Assembly: GCA_003230195.1 (NCBI GenBank)
Contig: QIHH01000043.1
Location: forward strand, 1 to 12,725
Source of the DNA: Gammaproteobacteria bacterium
Lineage (GTDB): Bacteria > Pseudomonadota > Gammaproteobacteria > SZUA-140
DNA length: 12,725 nucleotides
Reading direction: 5' to 3'
Shown here: piece after piece, positions 1 through 7,700 of the stretch
Layout: each line of letters begins with the position of its first letter
How positions within the stretch are numbered: position 1 is the first letter of the stretch
Notes under the pieces: generated by a model
What the model saw: the letters and a program-made list of their open reading frames with translations, nothing else
Told to the model about the DNA's origin: nothing
The model's database searches: none
Translations under genes and position numbers: made by a program

Positions 1-102
1 GGCGCTTATGTAGAATGACTACACTGCGCTTCTTCCGCCTTGTAGGACGAAAAAAGCGACTCCAGCAGTGATGAAAATGAAACGTCAACAGGCCCTAGCA
101 AA
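1..102. other. Non-coding flank with an imperfect hairpin
   Basis: No convincing gene lies between the window edge and the stop of the GT9 gene. Positions 9-23 form a hairpin: TGTAG (9-13) pairs with CTACA (19-23) around a five-base loop, and GCGC at 2-5 can pair with GCGC at 26-29, so the whole of 2-29 can fold as an imperfect stem. The rest (30-102) is purine-rich on the plus strand, with no obvious promoter. The hairpin lies about 75 bases beyond the end of the minus-strand operon and has no T-run on that strand, so it is not a clear terminator. It could be part of a dispersed intergenic repeat or a structured RNA, but one copy cannot show this. Confidence 0.4.
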
Positions 103-1083
103 CTACTTTGGAAAAAAAGACTGACACGCCTCAAACGCCTCTTGCGGGGTAATATCTGCAACCTCTTTTGAGGCTGCCATGATATTCACATTCTGCCCCT
201 CAGCGACGTAGGCCGCGCTATCCGACGGCGGTACATCACCAAAAAAAGCGACTACATGCGTCCCCACAGCGCCACCAAGATGCATCGGGCCGGTGTTCGA
301 AACAACCAACAGATCCATTCGTTCAAGCGTTGCCTTATAACGTTCAAAATCAAGCGGGGGTACCAGTATTGTTGCCGCACCATTGCTCATGCGTACAATC
401 TTTTCACCTGTTTCCACTTCATCTGGTATTAAATCCATAACGATGCGAATGTTGATTCCTTGTTCTTTACCGTATGCCGTGATCAATTTGGCCAACTCTG
501 CAAATGACTCTGCCGGCCACAGGCGGCCAGCACTGTTTGTACGACGCCACGCCACCTTTTTTAAGCCACTATAAGTTGGGTGAAGACCCACCACAAACGT
601 CTCATCCGTGATGCCTTCTTCTGCAAGAATCGCTCGTGCCTTAATGCGTGACTCATCATGTACCGGCAAGGTAATCCAATAATCTTTTAATTCACCTTCT
701 ACGGAACGAGCAACCGCATCAAGACAACGACGTGAATAGTGCGCTGACTCATTACTGTAATCGATGCAGAAATTGTTATCTGTCAATCGTTTTGATAGAT
801 CACTAAAACGAGGGTTTAATTCAAAACAGAACACTTTGTCATAATTTTCGTCGTGCAGCGCCCCTTCAGTTTTTTTCACATGATAAAAGGCGAGTGGTGA
901 CTTACGATCATGCACAATCAACTTTGAAACCTGCGATGAAAACCCTTTCAATACACGTCGCCCATCAGGGCTTGTTAATAGGTGTACTTCAGCATCAGGA
1001 TATGTTTCGATAATTGCCTGTAGTGCAGGGGTGATCATCACAATATCGCCAACGCGGCCAATTCGAATGGCTAATATTTTCAT
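103..1083 (-). CDS. Glycosyltransferase family 9 (heptosyltransferase-like)
   Basis: This 326-residue protein belongs to the GT9 family, which includes the ADP-heptose:LPS heptosyltransferases that act on the cytoplasmic face of the inner membrane during lipopolysaccharide core assembly. The N-terminus MKILAIRIGRVGDIVMITPAL is the family's opening beta strand and loop, and Asp13 sits where GT9 enzymes keep their catalytic base. In the C-terminal half, the segment around residue 175 (VGLHPTYSG, then RLWPAESFAELA) and the run VSNTGPMHLGGAVGTHVVAFFG near residue 260 match the sugar-nucleotide binding signatures of the family. Length is normal for GT9. It starts two bases after the methyltransferase stop codon, so the two are very probably co-transcribed and perhaps translationally coupled; no strong Shine-Dalgarno is visible at its ATG. 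The exact sugar donor and acceptor cannot be read from sequence; transfer of heptose or another sugar to LPS or a surface glycan is an inference. Confidence 0.88.
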   Translation of the reverse strand: MKILAIRIGRVGDIVMITPALQAIIETYPDAEVHLLTSPDGRRVLKGFSSQVSKLIVHDRKSPLAFYHVKKTEGALHDENYDKVFCFELNPRFSDLSKRLTDNNFCIDYSNESAHYSRRCLDAVARSVEGELKDYWITLPVHDESRIKARAILAEEGITDETFVVGLHPTYSGLKKVAWRRTNSAGRLWPAESFAELAKLITAYGKEQGINIRIVMDLIPDEVETGEKIVRMSNGAATILVPPLDFERYKATLERMDLLVVSNTGPMHLGGAVGTHVVAFFGDVPPSDSAAYVAEGQNVNIMAASKEVADITPQEAFEACQSFFPK

Positions 1084-1085
1084 AG

Positions 1086-1871
1086 CTACTTACGCAGAAC
1101 CGCGACAAAATTGCCATCAGCATGTTCAAAAGGCTCGCCATCGCTCTGCACATTGCTAAAGCCAATCCGTTTTGCCAATGTCGTCAGGTTATCAATATCA
1201 AAAAGATGCAGATGTTCTAATGGCTTTAGCGCACCCCATTTGCCGCCAAGATCTTTTGCTTCCTGGCAAGCAACATCCGGCGTCTGTATCACAAATACGC
1301 CACCAGGCTTTAATATTTCAAAAATCCCATTGAGATCTGTGATCACATCTTCAAAATGCTCAATCACATCAATTGCACTAATCAGATCAAAAGTTTCATT
1401 ATCAAACTGAGGCCGCATATCCATAAAACGCCCCTGATGCACATTCCCCTTATATTGCGGATAACTATTAAGAAATGGTGCTGTTAATTCTGGCACCAGC
1501 TCGCAGCCATGAACATTCCACCCCTTTTCTAGTCCTTGTGCTAACAGATAGCATTTATTGCAGCCCACATCGAGATATTTTCCTTTACTAGTCATTTGCT
1601 GTTCAATAAATGCAAAAATCTCCTTAGCTCTGGCAACCGATTCATGGTAACTACCATCATGGTGATGCTTTCTAAATGGCGCCATTATACGACGGCGCAG
1701 TGATTTCACCCCGCCACCGCTATAGGCTTTATAAATGTTTTTGGTCTTCTCCAGTTGATCAACGTAGATCAAACCACATGCTCCACAGATCAGATAATCA
1801 TAACCATCTATCTGACAATAGAGACTAGCGTGCTCGCTAGTCTCACAAACAACACAACTCCGTAGTACCAT
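1086..1871 (-). CDS. Zinc-ribbon class I SAM-dependent methyltransferase
   Basis: The protein opens with a four-cysteine zinc ribbon (C6-x2-C9 and C29-x2-C32), followed by a linker and a class I Rossmann methyltransferase domain from about residue 95. Motif I is LDVGCNKC (100-107), an acidic residue that may bind the ribose of SAM is in GCEL (about 124), and the later strands ISAIDVIEHF and LKPGGVFVIQTPD are typical of the Methyltransf_23 type. Proteins with this N-terminal ribbon are often found in polysaccharide and modified-sugar clusters, which fits the GT9 gene two bases downstream. Substrate is unknown. An in-frame GTG lies at 1886, but that GTGGGAG stretch looks like the Shine-Dalgarno itself, eight bases before the ATG at 1871, so the ATG is preferred. 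Motif I has Asn-Lys-Cys where Gly-Thr/Ser-Gly is usual, a deviation that may still bind SAM. Confidence 0.82.
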   Translation of the reverse strand: MVLRSCVVCETSEHASLYCQIDGYDYLICGACGLIYVDQLEKTKNIYKAYSGGGVKSLRRRIMAPFRKHHHDGSYHESVARAKEIFAFIEQQMTSKGKYLDVGCNKCYLLAQGLEKGWNVHGCELVPELTAPFLNSYPQYKGNVHQGRFMDMRPQFDNETFDLISAIDVIEHFEDVITDLNGIFEILKPGGVFVIQTPDVACQEAKDLGGKWGALKPLEHLHLFDIDNLTTLAKRIGFSNVQSDGEPFEHADGNFVAVLRK

Positions 1872-2121
1872 TGATAAATCTCCCACCTTTTTTCAATACC
1901 AGTTCAATTGAAAACACACTCTCACTCGGATAATCATCGTCCGTTTCTTAATTTTCAGCTTCATCTTGAGAAGATTTACCTTTACTATTTCGAAGTTTAT
2001 TGTACACCATTAGATCATCTTAAAGATAAAGTGCCAGAGCACAACTGAAACAATTTATGAAAATTAAAATCCCTCAAGAATTCAATCAAATGAGCGTTAT
2101 TTATCATGAAAACTGTTAGTC

Positions 2122-2127
2122 TATAAA
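2122..2127 (+). promoter_or_regulatory. Possible -10 element for the response regulator operon
   Basis: TATAAA lies about 95 bases upstream of the response regulator ATG. No convincing -35 hexamer is found at the right spacing, so this is a weak candidate. If it is used, the transcript leader would contain both inverted repeats that follow. Confidence 0.25.
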
Positions 2128-2142
2128 AATATTAGAAAACTG

Positions 2143-2161
2143 CACCATACCTACTATGGTG
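2143..2161 (+). repeat. Inverted repeat in the response regulator leader
   Basis: CACCATA (2143-2149) is exactly complementary to TATGGTG (2155-2161) around a five-base loop CCTAC. No T-run follows, so it is not an intrinsic terminator. It may be an operator or an RNA hairpin in the leader. Confidence 0.55.
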
Positions 2162-2175
2162 TCATTACAGAAAAC

Positions 2176-2189
2176 AGGTGTTAACACCT
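2176..2189. repeat. Perfect 14-bp palindrome, possible operator
   Basis: AGGTGTTAACACCT is a perfect palindrome ending 32 bases before the response regulator start codon. The GGTG/CACC half-sites echo those of the hairpin at 2143-2161, so the two elements could bind the same dimeric protein or could pair alternatively in RNA. The binding partner is unknown. Confidence 0.55.
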
Positions 2190-2221
2190 TAATGAGTAAC
2201 TAAAGAAATAGTGATTGCAGC

Positions 2222-3841
2222 ATGCCTCTGTGGACGCTTAAAAACAGCAAAATTCTGATCGTTGATGACTATGTCGAAATGCGCTCGATGCTGCGCAGTA
2301 TGCTGATTGCTTATGGCGCTGAGGATATTAAACAGGCCTTTAACGGCGAAGATGCGGTTGAAAAAATTGCTAATAATAAATTTGATATTATTCTATGCGA
2401 CTACAACCTTGGCGAAGGCAAAGATGGTCAGCAGGTATTGGAGGAGGCTAAGCATCGTGAGATACTACCATTAGCAACAACTTTTATTATGGTCACAGCA
2501 GAAAACACTGCGATGATGGTGATGGGCGCAATCGACTATCAACCCGATGCCTATCTTGCCAAGCCTGTCACCAAAGTCACCTTACAAACCCGTCTTAGAA
2601 AAATTCTTGAGAAAAAAGAGTTCACTAAAAAAATAGCTATCAAAATCGATAAAAAAGAGTATGGCAAAGCGAGTAAGCTATGTGACGAGGTTATGACCGA
2701 TCATCCCGCATTGCACCTAGAATTACAAAGCCTGAAATACACCCTGCTTACCACCATTGGTGATCACGATGCTGCTGAAGTACTCTGCAAACAGGTACTT
2801 ACTGAGCGGGATGTGCCGTGGGCGCAGCTAGGGCTTGCTAGGGTCTACTTCTCACAGCAAAACTATGATGCATCAAAGGAATTTCTCGAAGAGATCATCG
2901 CCGACAACAGTGATTTTGTTGCGGCTTACGACTTGCTTAGTAAAACACAGAAAAAACTTGGTGACTCTCAGGGCGCAGAAGAGACGCTGGCTAAAGCCAT
3001 TCAAAAATCACCGAAATCACTCGTCCGCCAACGCGAATTGGGGGAGCTTGCCGTCCTCAATGAAAACCATACCGTTGCTGAACGAGCCTGTCGTGATGCG
3101 ATGCTGATTGGCAAGCACTCAGTTTTGAGAAAAGCCAACGACTACGTTAACTATTCTCAAGCACTGGTCAAAAACAATAAAGGTAAAGAAGCACTTAAGA
3201 TTGCGGACAGAATAAAAGGTGAATTTAAAGGGGACCACGATGCTAGGTTACAGGCCGAGATATGCAAAAGCACTGTGTACCAGGTGCTAGGTGATGAAAC
3301 AAAAGCTAAAGCTGCGGTAGATGCGGCACTTGTGCTCTATGAAAAATACGGCCCAAATTTCTCTAGTGGAGCAGGTATAGCGCTCGCCAAAAACTGCCTA
3401 AAATATAATAAAGTGGAAGAGGCCGATACCATCATCAAAGATGTCGCCAAAAATAATCATGAAGATAAAGCTGTATTAGCAGAAATTAACCAAACCTACG
3501 AAGAGGCCGGTCTTTTAGAAAAAGCTGATGAGGCGATTGCAGCGGCTATCGGTGAGATTGCTGAGATCAATAATGAAGGTGTCAGGCTTATTAATGAAGA
3601 AAAAATTTATGAGTCGATTGAGCTATTTAAAAAAGCTGCCAAAGCACTGCCACTCAACCATACCATCAGCCTTAACACGGCACAATCCTACATCTTGCTG
3701 ATGAAAAAAGAAGGTGCCAACAAACAACACCTCAATGAAGCGATGCTTTATCTGGACGCAGTCAAAGATGTCGACTCTGTAAAGAAAAAATACAACGAGC
3801 TAATGGCAAACTGCCGTGAGATTGCGCTCCAGACTGGCTGA
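2222..3841 (+). CDS. Response regulator: receiver domain fused to a TPR array
   Basis: The 539-residue protein starts with a complete CheY-like receiver domain (about residues 8-128). The acidic pair is Asp15-Asp16, the phospho-acceptor is Asp60 in ILCDYNLG, the switch Thr is Thr92 in MVTAEN, and the conserved Lys is Lys114 in AKP. The rest, from about residue 135 to 535, is helical with repeated small-residue and A-x-x-x-A-x-x patterns typical of tetratricopeptide repeats, for example around 201-265 and in a last repeat near 453-500. There is no DNA-binding, GGDEF, EAL or other enzymatic output domain, so signalling presumably works by protein-protein contact through the TPR superhelix. The histidine kinase starts seven bases after its stop codon, which makes that kinase the likely phosphate donor. 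The ATG at 2222 has only a weak ribosome site, but it places the receiver domain at the normal distance from the N-terminus. Confidence 0.88.
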   Translation: MPLWTLKNSKILIVDDYVEMRSMLRSMLIAYGAEDIKQAFNGEDAVEKIANNKFDIILCDYNLGEGKDGQQVLEEAKHREILPLATTFIMVTAENTAMMVMGAIDYQPDAYLAKPVTKVTLQTRLRKILEKKEFTKKIAIKIDKKEYGKASKLCDEVMTDHPALHLELQSLKYTLLTTIGDHDAAEVLCKQVLTERDVPWAQLGLARVYFSQQNYDASKEFLEEIIADNSDFVAAYDLLSKTQKKLGDSQGAEETLAKAIQKSPKSLVRQRELGELAVLNENHTVAERACRDAMLIGKHSVLRKANDYVNYSQALVKNNKGKEALKIADRIKGEFKGDHDARLQAEICKSTVYQVLGDETKAKAAVDAALVLYEKYGPNFSSGAGIALAKNCLKYNKVEEADTIIKDVAKNNHEDKAVLAEINQTYEEAGLLEKADEAIAAAIGEIAEINNEGVRLINEEKIYESIELFKKAAKALPLNHTISLNTAQSYILLMKKEGANKQHLNEAMLYLDAVKDVDSVKKKYNELMANCREIALQTG

Positions 3842-3848
3842 TAAACTG

Positions 3849-4556
3849 ATGAGCAAAGAAGACCTGCCAATCAAGCTCGATTTTTCAGCCATCATGGCAA
3901 GCTCAGTGCATGACATGAAGAACTCGATTCAACTGTTGCTCGGTACGCTTGACGAGGTCATTGATGAACTCCCTGCGGAAGCAAAATCTCATGCCAAAAT
4001 TCTACGTGCAGAGAGAGAAGGGCGGCGCATTAATGATCAGCTAATCCAACTGCTCACACTCTATAAGGTTGGCGATACACAGCAAAGCCTGCGCCTTAGC
4101 GAACATAGTGTTGATGAATTTTTCGAAGAGCTTCACATCGAGAATTATGAATTGCTAGCGTTACGAGGGATTGAATTAAGCATCAAATGTGATGAAGCGC
4201 TTGCATGGTTTTTTGATCGTGAACTACTCAAAGGGGTCATCAACAATCTGATCACCAATGCTCAACAGCACACCAAAAATAAAATTCAGCTCAGTGCCGC
4301 TATTTGCGACAGGAAATTATTGATCTCTGTTGATGATAATGGACCAGGCTACCCGGAAACTCTGTTAAAGCGCTATGGCACACCACATGACATCACTCCG
4401 GATGAAAACAGTGATGAATCTGGCGGTACGGGCCTGGGGCTGTTTTTTTCGGCTACCATTGCTCACCTGCACAAAAACCGTAAAGAGAGTGGTTATCTAA
4501 AAACTAGCAATAAAGGCATCGACGGTGGCGCACGCTGTACCATTTGGTTACCCTAA
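3849..4556 (+). CDS. Small sensor histidine kinase without an obvious input domain
   Basis: This is a cytoplasmic-looking kinase of about 235 residues, made of a dimerisation/phospho-acceptor helix and a HATPase_c domain. The likely phosphorylated residue is His21 in SSVHDMKNS (H followed by an acidic residue, as in HisKA H-boxes). The ATP-binding part shows an N-box (NNLITNAQQH), a G1 box (DDNGPGYP) and a G2 box (GGTGLGLFF). There is no transmembrane helix, PAS or GAF domain, so it must take its signal through another protein, possibly the TPR part of its partner. A GTG at 3816 would add eleven residues and overlap the upstream gene by 26 bases; the ATG at 3849, seven bases after the upstream stop, is preferred but neither has a strong Shine-Dalgarno. 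It is co-transcribed with the TPR response regulator. Confidence 0.85.
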   Translation: MSKEDLPIKLDFSAIMASSVHDMKNSIQLLLGTLDEVIDELPAEAKSHAKILRAEREGRRINDQLIQLLTLYKVGDTQQSLRLSEHSVDEFFEELHIENYELLALRGIELSIKCDEALAWFFDRELLKGVINNLITNAQQHTKNKIQLSAAICDRKLLISVDDNGPGYPETLLKRYGTPHDITPDENSDESGGTGLGLFFSATIAHLHKNRKESGYLKTSNKGIDGGARCTIWLP

Positions 4557-4572
4557 ACGGTCAAAGACATGA

Positions 4573-4600
4573 ATTTTGCGATGCCCTCTGGGCACAAAAT
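4573..4600 (+). terminator. Imperfect hairpin after the kinase gene, possible terminator
   Basis: ATTTTG (4573-4578) pairs with CAAAAT (4595-4600) and TGCCC (4582-4586) pairs with GGGCA (4590-4594) around a three-base TCT loop, with a CGA bulge on one side. It sits 16 bases past the kinase stop. The only T-run after it is a short TTTT about three bases beyond the stem, so it would be a weak terminator for the two-component operon. It could also belong to the repeat that follows. Confidence 0.4.
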
Positions 4601-4620
4601 GGCTTTTCCTCGCTACGATT

Positions 4621-4682
4621 ACCTAGGCCCGACAGCCTCCTAGCCTCGTCAACCTAGGTTCGACAGCCTCTTGGCCTCGTCA
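4621..4682. repeat. Two tandem copies of a 31-bp repeat
   Basis: Unit one (4621-4651) and unit two (4652-4682) are directly adjacent and match at 27 of 31 positions. Each begins ACCTAGG and ends GCCTCGTCA, with the shared core CGACAGCCTC. All four differences are transitions. The units are G+C-rich compared with the flanking DNA, and neither contains a spacer, so this is not a CRISPR array. It looks like an intergenic repeat of the dispersed kind, placed between the kinase gene and the hrpA promoter. Confidence 0.75.
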
Positions 4683-4709
4683 CAAGATAATTTTAAGCTA
4701 GACACAGGG

Positions 4710-4718
4710 TGTTATAAT
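4710..4718 (+). promoter_or_regulatory. Extended -10 promoter for hrpA
   Basis: TATAAT (4713-4718) is a perfect sigma-70 -10 hexamer and is preceded by TG at the extended -10 position (TGTTATAAT). No good -35 is visible, which is usual for extended -10 promoters. Transcription would start near 4725 and give a leader of about 30 bases before the hrpA ATG. Confidence 0.6.
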
Positions 4719-4756
4719 CCTGAGTTGATACTATTTGAGCCGCCAAATGCCTTCGC

Positions 4757-7700
4757 ATGAGTAAGATTTCAGCAGACCTTCAACACTCGATTAACCGATG
4801 CATGGTGATCGATCGTCACCGCCTGCGCCAAAAGCTACAGCAGCTAAAATCGATGCCAGATGACGTGGCCTTGCAGGATCTTACCGCTCGCATCACTAAG
4901 TCATATCAGCAGTGCGAGCAACGCCGTACCAACATGCCTAGGCCAGACTATCCAGAAGAACTGCCGGTTAGCGAACGACGAGATGAAATTGCCGAGGCAA
5001 TAAAAAAACACCAAGTGGTGATCGTTGCGGGCGAAACTGGCTCGGGCAAAACGACCCAGTTGCCCAAGATCTGCCTTGATGTTGGGCGCGGCATCACAGG
5101 TATGATCGGCCATACCCAGCCACGCCGCATCGCCGCGCGAAGCGTTGCGACGCGTATTGCCGAAGAGCTGAAATCAGAAGTTGGCCATACCGTCGGATAT
5201 AAAGTTCGCTTTAGTGATCGCATCAGTCCTGAGAGTTACATCAAGTTGATGACCGACGGCATTCTGTTGGCCGAAAGTCAAAAAGACCGCTTTCTCAATC
5301 AATACGATACGTTGATTATTGATGAGGCACATGAGCGCAGCCTTAATATCGATTTTTTGCTCGGCTACCTAAAACAACTGTTGCCTAAGCGCCTCGATCT
5401 AAAACTAATCATCACCTCTGCGACGATTGATACCTCACGCTTTTCAAAATATTTTAATGATGCCCCTATCATTGAAGTGAGCGGGCGAAATTATCCGGTC
5501 GAAATGCGTTACCGACCACTGCAAAATGATCAGAACGATGAAGAAGATCGCGATATCCTGCAGGGGATTCGTGATGCCGTTGATGAACTCGCACAAGACG
5601 GTCTTGGTGACATATTGATCTTTCTACCTGGTGAACGTGAAATCCGCGAAGCCGCTGAAAGCCTGCGTAAACATCACCCGCCGCACACTGAAATTCTGCC
5701 GCTCTATGCGCGGCTGTCGGCCAGCGATCAAAACAAAATATTTCAACCACATAAAGGCAGGCGTATCGTACTGGCAACCAATGTTGCGGAAACCTCACTC
5801 ACGGTACCAGGCATACGTTATGTGATTGACCCCGGTGTTGCACGTCTTAGTCGCTATAGTCATCGCACAAAAGTACAACGATTACCGATTGAAAAAATTT
5901 CACAGGCATCGGCAAATCAACGTGCCGGGCGCTGTGGTCGTATTGCCCCCGGCATCTGTATTCGTCTTTATAGCGAAGAAGACTTTAACCTACGTCCTGA
6001 GTTCAGCGAACCAGAAATCAAGCGTAGTAATCTCGCTGCTGTTATTCTGAAAATGAAATCCTTGGGTCTGGGTGACATTGATCATTTTCCATTTGTTGAA
6101 GCACCCGAACCCAGGATGATCAGTGATGGTTATAAACTACTGGAAGAGCTTAGCGCGATTGATCCAAATAGACAGCTCACCGATATAGGGAAGCAAATCG
6201 CGCGATTACCGATTGATCCCAAAGTAGGGCGCATGGTGCTGGCAGCACATCAACTTGGTAGCCTAGCTGAATTGCTCGTTATCGCCAGCGCACTCAGTGT
6301 ACAGGAGCCGCGCGAACGGCCGCATGAAAAACAGCAGGCCGCAGACGAAAGGCACAAGGTCTTTAGTGATGAACGATCTGACTTTATCGCCTATCTAAAG
6401 CTATGGCGTGAATATCATCGTCAGGCAGCTAAACTTACCAACAATAAACTACGCCGCTGGTGTCGTGATCATTTCATTTCCTACCTACGCATGCGCGAAT
6501 GGCACGATGTCCATGTGCAACTCAAAAGCCAGGTGCGAGAGCTCGGCTGGAAACTCAACGACACGCAATTACTCAATAACAGAAGAGATAAAGCGCTACT
6601 CAACAGTAAAGAGGATGAAGCAGCAGAGATCGGTAGCGATCACTACGCCGCCATTCATCAGGCGCTACTAACCGGCCTATTAGGTAACATCGCCTTCAAA
6701 GGCGACAAACAGGAGTTTACTGGTGCACGTGGTATTAAGCTGCATATCTTTCCCGGCTCAATCCTTTTTAAGAAACCACCCAAATGGATCATGGTCTCTG
6801 AACTCGTCGAAACAACTCGCACGTATGCTCGCAACTGTGCGCGGATTGAACCAGAGTGGATAGAGCAGATTGCTGGTGAGCGTTGCAAACGCACTATCTT
6901 TGAACCGCACTGGGAGAAACACCCTGCCGCAGTGATGGCATTTGAACGGCTCTCTCTGTATGGCTTGATGATTAATCCACGCCGAAAAATACATTTTGGC
7001 AAGATCAATCCAGTCGAAGCGCGCGAGATTTTTATTCGCGCTGCACTGGTCGAAAAAGAGTTTAATACTCGCGCACCATTTTTCAAACATAATATAAAAC
7101 TGATCGATGAGATCGAGTCACTGGAAGCAAAGTCACGTCGCCGTGATGTACTGGTTGATGACGAAGTGCTTTACCAGTTTTATGAACAACGCCTGCCCGC
7201 GGATAGTTATGATGGACGGCGTTTTGAGGCGTGGCGTAAAAAGGCTGAGAAAAAAGAACCTCGGCTACTCTTTCTCGAACGCGATGACCTGATGCAGCAT
7301 GAGGCAGATGCCGTTACGGATGCGCAATTTCCAGACACAATCAATATCGCGGGCATGACGCTGAAACTGAATTATCACTTTGACCCTACTCATCGACACG
7401 ACGGTGTAACCGTTACGGTACCGTTACCTGCATTGAATCTATTAAGCCCAGCACGCTTTGAATGGCTGGTGCCGGGCTTGCTACATGAAAAAATTCGCCA
7501 ACTGTTGAAATCACTACCCAAGGTATTACGCCGCAATTTTGTGCCGATGCCAAATTATGCGGATGCTTGCCTGCGTGTACTGTCTGCCAGTGAAGAACCG
7601 CTATTGCCAGCACTACAACATCAACTGTTGCGCATGACTGACACCAAAGTCACCATTGAAGATTGGCAATTAGATAAACTGCCACCACATATGTTCGTGA

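Larger units (their letters stand above)
1872..2221. other. Divergent intergenic region, A+T-rich
   Basis: This 350-base region separates the minus-strand polysaccharide pair from the plus-strand regulator pair and must hold both promoters. It is A+T-rich. Only very short reading frames occur (about 20 codons on each strand, for example 2057-2119 plus), without convincing ribosome sites, so I do not call genes. The part nearest the regulator holds a hairpin (2143-2161) and a perfect palindrome (2176-2189), listed separately. TATAAA at 2122-2127 is a possible -10 for the regulator, with no good -35. On the minus strand I see no clear promoter hexamers. Confidence 0.6.

Noticed and set aside
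1887..2120. Short ORFs of about 20 codons on both strands in the divergent gap (for example 2057-2119 plus).
   Set aside because: No ribosome site, low complexity and A+T-rich; expected by chance.
4621..4682. CRISPR array suggested by direct repeats.
   Set aside because: Only two units, directly adjacent without spacers, and no cas genes nearby.
5469..7090. Several open frames of 90-142 codons antisense to hrpA.
   Set aside because: They lie wholly inside a conserved gene with all helicase motifs, and show no domain or ribosome site of their own.
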